The notes under the pieces were generated by a model that worked only from the letters and a program-made list of their open reading frames with translations, did not search any database and was not told where the DNA came from. The translations under genes and the position numbers were made by a program. Below are positions 58,862 to 64,000 of a DNA stretch of 64,000 nt, one piece after another. Within the stretch, counting starts at the first letter, position 1; the number at the start of each line of letters is the position of its first letter. The stretch spans positions 62,001-126,000 of the forward strand of contig NZ_KB889666.1 in the NCBI RefSeq assembly GCF_000372745.1. The letters run 5' to 3'. This stretch comes from Embleya scabrispora DSM 41855. Lineage in GTDB: Bacteria; Actinomycetota; Actinomycetes; Streptomycetales; Streptomycetaceae.

Positions 58862-59998
58862 ATGCCTCTGCAACGCCTGCCGGCCCTCGAACTCGCCGAA
58901 CGCGTGCTCGACGCGGCGGGGCCGTGTGCCGACCTGATCCCCATGGGCGGCGTCCCGGTGCTGCCGATGCCCGCACACGTCGTCGAGGCCGCCCGGATCG
59001 CGGCGAGCCAGGTCTTCCCCCGCCGGAGCCGGGGCTCGGCCGAACTGCGCCGAACGATCTCCGATCACCTGCGGATCACCCTCGGGGTCGACGCGGATCC
59101 GGAGGCCGAACTGCTCATCACCCACGGAGCACAACATGGCATGAGCATGGTCCTCCGAGCCCTCTTGGACCCGGGCGACGAGGTCCTCGTGCCGGCCCCC
59201 ACCTACTTCTTCGACGGCATGATCCGGCTGGCGGGAGTCCGCCCGATCTATGTGCCGTCGGAGGAGAAGCACGGATGGGACCACGACCCTGCGGCCGTCG
59301 AGGCCGCCGTCACCCCCGCCACCAGGGCGCTGCTGATCTGCAATCCCAACAATCCCACCGGCTACCTTCCCAGTCGGGAGCGGCTTGAGCAGCTTCTGGA
59401 CGTGGCGGCGCGCCACGGCCTGATGGTCCTGGCCGACGAATCCTACGAACGTTACGTATGGGACGGCCCGGGCTACCGGCCCCAGATGCTGCTGCGCGAC
59501 CGCCATCCCGACCTGGTCACGGTGACCAGCCTCAGCAAGAACTACGCCTTCACGAGCTGGCGGGTGGGATACGTGAACGCTCCCGCCCACCTGCTGGAAC
59601 CGATCCACCGTGCACTCGAATGGGACGTGATCAACGTGGGCGACGTCGCGCAGGCCGCCGCGGTCGCCGTCCTCACCGGGCCGCAGGACTGGATCGAACC
59701 CTCCTTCGCGACCCTGCGAGCGCGGCGCGACCTACTGGTGGCCGGCCTGGCCCAAGCGGGCCTGAAAACCCCGCCGCCCGACGCGGGAGTCTTCGCCTTC
59801 GTCGACTTCAGCCGGCTCGGCGTGGTTGGCCGCGCACTGGAGGACCTGCTGCTGTCCCATGGTGTCACCGCTCTGGCAGGCGATGCCTTTCAGGGCCCGG
59901 CCACCCATGCCCGCATGCTGTACGGCGGGAGCGCGGCCGCCCTCACCGAAGTCACAGACCGGCTGGCTTCCCTGACCGCGGGTGTCCACCGCACCTGA
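58862..59998 (+). CDS. PLP-dependent aminotransferase, class I/II
   Basis: Started at the ATG at 58862 the protein has 378 residues. It has THGAQHGMSMVLRALLDPGD, CNPNNPTGYLP, LADESYERYVW, and the PLP lysine in VTSLSKNYAFTSWRVGYV, typical for aspartate-type fold I aminotransferases. The final Arg region is in ARMLYGGSAAALTEV. It stands between the RsbW-like gene and the hydantoinase genes, so it may convert an amino acid produced from hydantoin or N-carbamoyl compounds to its 2-oxo acid; that link rests on position only. Confidence 0.87.
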   Translation: MPLQRLPALELAERVLDAAGPCADLIPMGGVPVLPMPAHVVEAARIAASQVFPRRSRGSAELRRTISDHLRITLGVDADPEAELLITHGAQHGMSMVLRALLDPGDEVLVPAPTYFFDGMIRLAGVRPIYVPSEEKHGWDHDPAAVEAAVTPATRALLICNPNNPTGYLPSRERLEQLLDVAARHGLMVLADESYERYVWDGPGYRPQMLLRDRHPDLVTVTSLSKNYAFTSWRVGYVNAPAHLLEPIHRALEWDVINVGDVAQAAAVAVLTGPQDWIEPSFATLRARRDLLVAGLAQAGLKTPPPDAGVFAFVDFSRLGVVGRALEDLLLSHGVTALAGDAFQGPATHARMLYGGSAAALTEVTDRLASLTAGVHRT

Positions 59999-60073
59999 GC
60001 CCCCGCCGGACCGCGATCCCGGCTGCTTCGTGCCCCTCCCCCACTGTGGGCACGCGCTCCGTATCTCACTGCG

Positions 60074-60104
60074 AAAGATCTCAGATTAGAAATATGAGAT
60101 CTCA
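60074..60104. promoter_or_regulatory. Second pair of GAGATCTC-type motifs, upstream of hyuA
   Basis: AAAGATCTCAGA at 60074-60085 and TGAGATCTCA at 60095-60104 lie in an AT-rich island within the 166-bp gap before hyuA. The ten-base palindrome TGAGATCTCA is identical to the core at 58303-58312. The repeated pairing suggests one regulator controls both transcription units. Confidence 0.6.
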
Positions 60105-60164
60105 ATTCCCGCATCCGCCTGCGAGGCGTCCGCGTCACCCAGGCCCACCCCGAAGGAGCCGAAC

Positions 60165-62276
60165 GTGTCAGGAGCACCCACGACCAGTCGCGACCAAGGC
60201 TGGCGCGTCAGTGCCGACATCGGCGGCACTTTCACCGACGTCATCGCCCTCGGGCCCGACGGCCGCGTCCTGCCCGTCAAGGTTCTCTCCACTCCGCCCG
60301 ACTTCGGCACCGCGGTCCTTGAGGGGACGGCCGCCGCGCTCGGTGACGCGGGCGTCGAGGCGCATGAGGTCCACGCCATGCTGCACGCCACCACCGTGGC
60401 CACCAACGCGATCCTTGAAATGCGCGGCGCGCGCACCGCGCTGGTCACCACCAAAGGCTTCCGGGACGTCCTGGAACTCGGCCGCCTGCGCCGCCCCCTG
60501 CTGTACGACCTGTCCTGGCAAAAGCCCGTGCCGCTCGCGCTGCGCCGCCACCGCTACGAACTCGACCAGCGCATCACCGCGAACGGTGAACTCAGGCCCG
60601 CCGCGGACAGCGCCGAGGTGGCCGACCTGGCCGATCGGATCCGTGCGGCGGGCATCGAGGCCGTCGCCGTCTGTTTGATCAACTCCCATGTCCGCCCCGA
60701 TGAGGAACAACGTGTCGCAGCCGAACTGCGCGAACTGCTGCCCGGCGTGTACGTCACCGCCTCCGTCGATATCTCACCGCAGATCAAGGAGTTCGAGCGC
60801 ACCAGTACCGCGGTCGTGAACAGCTACGTCGGGCCGCAGGTGCACGACTACGTCAGCGCGCTCAGCGACGGGCTGCGCGCGGCGGGCATCACCGAGCCCC
60901 TCATGATCATGCAGTCCAGCGGCGGCCTCCTCGACGCGGCGTCCGTGGTGCAGCGGCCTGTCCAGATCATCGAGTCAGGCCCCGCCGCAGGCGTCATCGC
61001 CGTCCAGAAGCTCGCCCAACTGATGGGCCTCGACTCCGTCGTAGCGTTCGACATGGGCGGCACCACCGCCAAGGCCTCGCTCATCGAAAACGGGGAGCCC
61101 TTCGTCGCCGCCGACTACGAGGTCGGCGGAGGAATGAACCTCACGAGAAGCATGGGCCGGGGCGCCGGCTACACCGTGCGGGTGCCTTCCATCGATATCG
61201 CCGAGGTGGGCGCCGGCGGCAGCAGCGTCGTCTCCGTGGACGCGGCAGGCTCCCTGAGGGTCGGTCCCGAAAGCGCGGGATCCCGGCCCGGCCCCGCGTG
61301 CTACGGCAACGGTGGCGACCATCCCACCCTCACCGACGCCAATGTCGTCCTGGGCTACCTCAGCCCCCGGTCCCTCGCCGGCGGTCGGGTGGCGATCCGT
61401 CCGGACCTCGCCGAGAAGTCCCTCGACACCATCGCCCAACAGTTGGACGTCGACATCCCCGCTGCCGCGCGCGGCGCCTACGAGGTCGCCGTCTCCAACA
61501 TGACGAAGGCCGTCAAGGCCGTCACGAGTGAACGGGGCCGCGACCCGCGGGACGCGGTCATGGTGGCTTTCGGAGGAGCGGGCCCCCTCTACGGTGCCGC
61601 TCTGGCGAAGGAACTGGGCATCGACACCGTCATCGTTCCCGTGCACACCGGCCTGTTCAGCAGCCTCGGCCTGCTCGTGGCCGACACCTCCCGCGAGTCG
61701 GTCGCACCCCACCGCCCCCAATTCGACGAGCCTGGCGTGCTCACCGCCGAGTTCGACCGTATGGCCGAGGACATCACCCGGGCGCTGCGGGAAGCCGCGC
61801 CGGGCGCGGAAGCCGATGTGCAGCGGGTCCTTGACATGCGCTACCACGGCCAGCGGTTCGAGCTCCCGGTCGTGGTACCCAACGGCACCGTCACACCCGC
61901 CCTCATGGCCGGAGCCCGCACGCGGTTCCACGCCGAGCACCGCCGGACCTACGGTCGCGCGGGCGGTGACGAGCTGATCGAGATCGTCAACATCCGCGTG
62001 CGGGGCACGGTACGCAACCCCATCACCATCGACCGCGCGCTGCGTCTGCTCCCGCAGCACTCCCGCCCCGCCCATTCCCGGGCCTGCCGGTTCGACCACA
62101 CGGAAGACACCCCGGTCATCGCCCGCGCTGAACTGCCCTCCCACCGCGTGCCCGGACCACTGGTCATCGAGGACATGGACTCGACGACCCTGGTGCCGCC
62201 GGGGGCCACCGCGCACCGCGACAGCCTCGACAACATCGTCATCCGCTGGACCACTGCCACCAAGGAATCGTCATGA
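60165..62276 (+). CDS. hyuA: Hydantoinase/oxoprolinase family subunit A
   Basis: The 703-residue protein is a HyuA-type ATP-dependent amidohydrolase subunit of the actin/ASKHA fold. It has the phosphate-binding VSADIGGTFTDVIALGPDGR, HATTVATNAILEMRG, IMQSSGGLLDAASV, the second nucleotide motif FDMGGTTAKASLIENGEP and FGGAGPLYGAALAKELGI. With HyuB it hydrolyses a cyclic imide such as a hydantoin or 5-oxoproline, or carboxylates a ketone in the acetone-carboxylase-like branch. The GTG at 60165 follows GGAGCC at moderate spacing. It overlaps hyuB by ATGA. Confidence 0.9.
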   Translation: MSGAPTTSRDQGWRVSADIGGTFTDVIALGPDGRVLPVKVLSTPPDFGTAVLEGTAAALGDAGVEAHEVHAMLHATTVATNAILEMRGARTALVTTKGFRDVLELGRLRRPLLYDLSWQKPVPLALRRHRYELDQRITANGELRPAADSAEVADLADRIRAAGIEAVAVCLINSHVRPDEEQRVAAELRELLPGVYVTASVDISPQIKEFERTSTAVVNSYVGPQVHDYVSALSDGLRAAGITEPLMIMQSSGGLLDAASVVQRPVQIIESGPAAGVIAVQKLAQLMGLDSVVAFDMGGTTAKASLIENGEPFVAADYEVGGGMNLTRSMGRGAGYTVRVPSIDIAEVGAGGSSVVSVDAAGSLRVGPESAGSRPGPACYGNGGDHPTLTDANVVLGYLSPRSLAGGRVAIRPDLAEKSLDTIAQQLDVDIPAAARGAYEVAVSNMTKAVKAVTSERGRDPRDAVMVAFGGAGPLYGAALAKELGIDTVIVPVHTGLFSSLGLLVADTSRESVAPHRPQFDEPGVLTAEFDRMAEDITRALREAAPGAEADVQRVLDMRYHGQRFELPVVVPNGTVTPALMAGARTRFHAEHRRTYGRAGGDELIEIVNIRVRGTVRNPITIDRALRLLPQHSRPAHSRACRFDHTEDTPVIARAELPSHRVPGPLVIEDMDSTTLVPPGATAHRDSLDNIVIRWTTATKESS

Positions 62277-64000
62277 GCCCGCACCCCATCCGCGACGCCG
62301 CCACATTCGAGGTGTTCCGCAACGCGGTATCAGGACTGTCCGACGAGATGGCGATCACCATCCTGCGTACGGCCCACTCGCAGATCGTCGCCTCCAGCAT
62401 GGACTTCTCGGCCGCGCTGTGCGACGCCTCAGGGCGTGTCATCGCCCAGGCCAACACCTGCCCGGTGCACCTCGGTTCCATACCCGAGGCCATGAGCGCC
62501 GTCCTGGACGCGTTCGGGGACACCGTCCGTCCCGGCGACGTCTACCTCCTCAACGATCCGGACCTGGGCGGCATGCATCTGCCCGACATCTTCGCTGTCG
62601 GGCCGGTGTTCACCGATGAGCAGGAACTGATCGGCTACTCGGTCACCGTCGTCAACCACGCCGACGTGGGCGGCTGGGCCGCCGGATCGATGGCCGTGCA
62701 GTCCACCAGCATCTTCGCCGAAGGCGTCCAGATCCCGCCGTCCCGCCTGGTGGAAGCGGGCGTACTGAACGAAACGTTCCTGGCCCTGATCCTGCGCAAC
62801 GTACGCGAGCCCGGCCTGCTGCGCGGTGACCTCGAGGCGCAGCTCGCCGCCTGCCACGCCGGCGGCGAAGGACTGAAGGATCTTGCCAGGCGCCACGGGA
62901 CCGACGAATTGGCTGTGCTGATCGACGAACTCCTCGACTACTCCGAGACCCTCCTGCGTGCCGCAGTCACCGAAGCCGCCGACGGCAGCTACACCTTCGA
63001 GGACCACATCGACGACGACGGGCTCGGCTCACCCCCCATCCCCTTCCGCGTCACCGTCGGCATCGTCGGCGACGCCCTGCACCTGGACTTCACCGGATCG
63101 TCCCCGCAGGTCGCCTCGGCGCTCAACGCCACCGCCTCGTTCACCAAGTCCGCCTCCTACGCCGCCATCCAGGGAGCCCTCGGATCCGACATCCCGGCCA
63201 ACAGCGGCTTCTACCGCCCCTTCACGTTCGTCATCCCCGAAGGCAGCATCCTCAACGGCAGACGCCCGTCTGCCCGCGGTGCGCGCGGCCTGGTCGCCTA
63301 CCGCATCATCGATACCGTCCTGGGCGCTCTGGCACCGGTGTTCCCCCACCGAGTCCCTGCCGCCGGCGACGGCGGCCCCGACTCCATCGCGATCGGCGTC
63401 ACCGAGCAGGACGGATCCAGCGCCGTCCTGTGGGACGTCCTGTGCGGCGCCTGGGGGGCCAGGCCCGACCGCGACGGAGTGGACGGCATCAGCCCGCTCG
63501 GCGCGAACCTCGCCAACACACCGATCGAGGAGCTCGAGCAGTCCGGGCACCTTCGCATCGACGGTTACGGCTATCTCCCCGACACCGGCGGACCGGGCCG
63601 ATGGCGCGGTGGCCTGTCGACCTTCCGCGACATAACGATCCTCCACCCCGAGGTCTCGGTACAGATCCGTTCGGACCGGCGCCGGCATCTCCCCTACGGC
63701 CTTGCGGGAGGAGGACCAGGGACTCCCTCGTCCAACATCCTCAACACCGGAACGCCGCAGGAGCAGATCCTGCCGACCAAGGTCATCCGGACCCTGGTCG
63801 CCGGCGACCGTCACCGCCACGTCACCGCCGGCGGAGGAGGTCACGGCAGCGCCCTGACCCGGGAAGCCGACCGGGTCCTGCAGGACGTACTCGACCAGAA
63901 AGTGACCCTCGCCGGCGCAGCCCGCGACTACGGCGTGGTCATCACGCCCACCGGCACCGTCGACACCGCCGCCACGCAAGAACTCCGCTCCGCGCACCAC
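62273..64000 (+). CDS. hyuB: Hydantoinase/oxoprolinase family subunit B (cut by right window edge)
   Basis: From the ATG at 62273 the frame is open to the window end, 576 codons. It matches HyuB/OplAH B-type subunits: SGLSDEMAITILRTAHSQIV, SMDFSAALCDASGRVIAQA, LLNDPDLGGMHLPDIFAVGP, VVNHADVGGWAAGS, and the late motifs GGPGRWRGGLSTFRDIT and GLAGGGPGTPSSNIL. The sequence near the edge (RDYGVVITPTGTVD) is close to the usual C-terminus, so only a short part is missing. It forms the catalytic complex with HyuA and is translationally coupled to it. Confidence 0.9.
   Translation, partial: MSPHPIRDAATFEVFRNAVSGLSDEMAITILRTAHSQIVASSMDFSAALCDASGRVIAQANTCPVHLGSIPEAMSAVLDAFGDTVRPGDVYLLNDPDLGGMHLPDIFAVGPVFTDEQELIGYSVTVVNHADVGGWAAGSMAVQSTSIFAEGVQIPPSRLVEAGVLNETFLALILRNVREPGLLRGDLEAQLAACHAGGEGLKDLARRHGTDELAVLIDELLDYSETLLRAAVTEAADGSYTFEDHIDDDGLGSPPIPFRVTVGIVGDALHLDFTGSSPQVASALNATASFTKSASYAAIQGALGSDIPANSGFYRPFTFVIPEGSILNGRRPSARGARGLVAYRIIDTVLGALAPVFPHRVPAAGDGGPDSIAIGVTEQDGSSAVLWDVLCGAWGARPDRDGVDGISPLGANLANTPIEELEQSGHLRIDGYGYLPDTGGPGRWRGGLSTFRDITILHPEVSVQIRSDRRRHLPYGLAGGGPGTPSSNILNTGTPQEQILPTKVIRTLVAGDRHRHVTAGGGGHGSALTREADRVLQDVLDQKVTLAGAARDYGVVITPTGTVDTAATQELRSAHH

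Noticed and set aside
1..64000. tRNA, rRNA, CRISPR arrays and replication origin
   Set aside because: Reading through the intergenic gaps showed no cloverleaf-type sequence with a CCA-like end, no regularly spaced repeats, and no DnaA-box cluster; short elements could still have been missed by eye.

Overview
The window reads as chromosomal DNA of a high-GC actinomycete, most likely Streptomyces-like. Third codon positions are almost all G or C, GTG starts are common, neighbouring genes are often joined by ATGA or GTGA overlaps, and the gene families (HxlR, FCD-type GntR, XRE-cupin, RsbW-like ATPase, phospholipase C with DUF756, GH5 and GH36 enzymes) are typical of that group. No rRNA, tRNA, CRISPR array or origin was seen.

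Layout. (1) 1-7.2 kb: end of a hypothetical gene, a divergent aldo/keto reductase and HxlR regulator pair, then a graveyard of an IS5-type fragment, truncated mhpF, frameshifted mhpE, and pieces of inositol catabolism genes (IolC-like kinase, Cgl0159-like aldolase, iolD). (2) 7.2-19.5 kb, minus strand: an operon of FAD oxidoreductase, nitrilase-superfamily amidase, a 96-aa unknown, peptide-type ABC transporter (binding protein, B, C, D, F), aldehyde dehydrogenase and HisC-like aminotransferase, headed by an XRE-cupin regulator. (3) 19.6-23.3 kb, plus strand: a thiamine-diphosphate enzyme, IclR regulator, the C-terminal third of larE and intact larB. (4) 23.4-29.2 kb: narJI remnants, an SDR, a secreted GH5 enzyme, a permease/GH1 chimera, and a C-C-hydrolase-like protein. 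(5) 29.4-40.7 kb, plus strand: a tightly coupled operon of Rieske oxygenase, 44-aa membrane protein, M20-like protein, LigB-type extradiol dioxygenase, two alpha/beta-hydrolases, larA homologue, cytochrome P450, split NDP-forming acyl-CoA synthetase and a PaaK-like CoA ligase. (6) 40.7-44.3 kb: cutinase and phospholipase C fragments, a 7Fe-type ferredoxin and its reductase, and larC. (7) 44.6-52.7 kb: a sugar-utilisation locus with a secreted six-hairpin-type glycosidase, a carbohydrate ABC transporter, GH36 alpha-galactosidase and LacI regulator. (8) 52.7-57.2 kb: IS21 and nuclease-like scraps, a lipoprotein and a propeller-like hypothetical. (9) 57.5-64 kb: GntR regulator, RsbW-like ATPase, aminotransferase, and HyuA/HyuB hydantoinase/oxoprolinase subunits.

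The most striking content is a nickel-pincer nucleotide (NPN) set (larA, larB, larC and a broken larE) woven through a catabolic island at 7-44 kb. The LarA homologue keeps every catalytic and nickel-binding residue I could check. With it are a 2-oxoacid decarboxylase-like ThDP enzyme, an aldehyde dehydrogenase, an amidase, an aminotransferase, two CoA-ligase systems, a Rieske oxygenase, a P450 with ferredoxin and reductase, and an extradiol dioxygenase. My inference is a mandelate-type route for an unknown (probably aromatic) 2-hydroxy acid or its amide, in which the racemisation step is done by a Ni-pincer enzyme. Three hydrolase-fold proteins in the same operon have lost residues normally needed for catalysis.

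Intact modules are separated by truncated genes from unrelated pathways, which suggests the region was assembled by repeated insertion and deletion.
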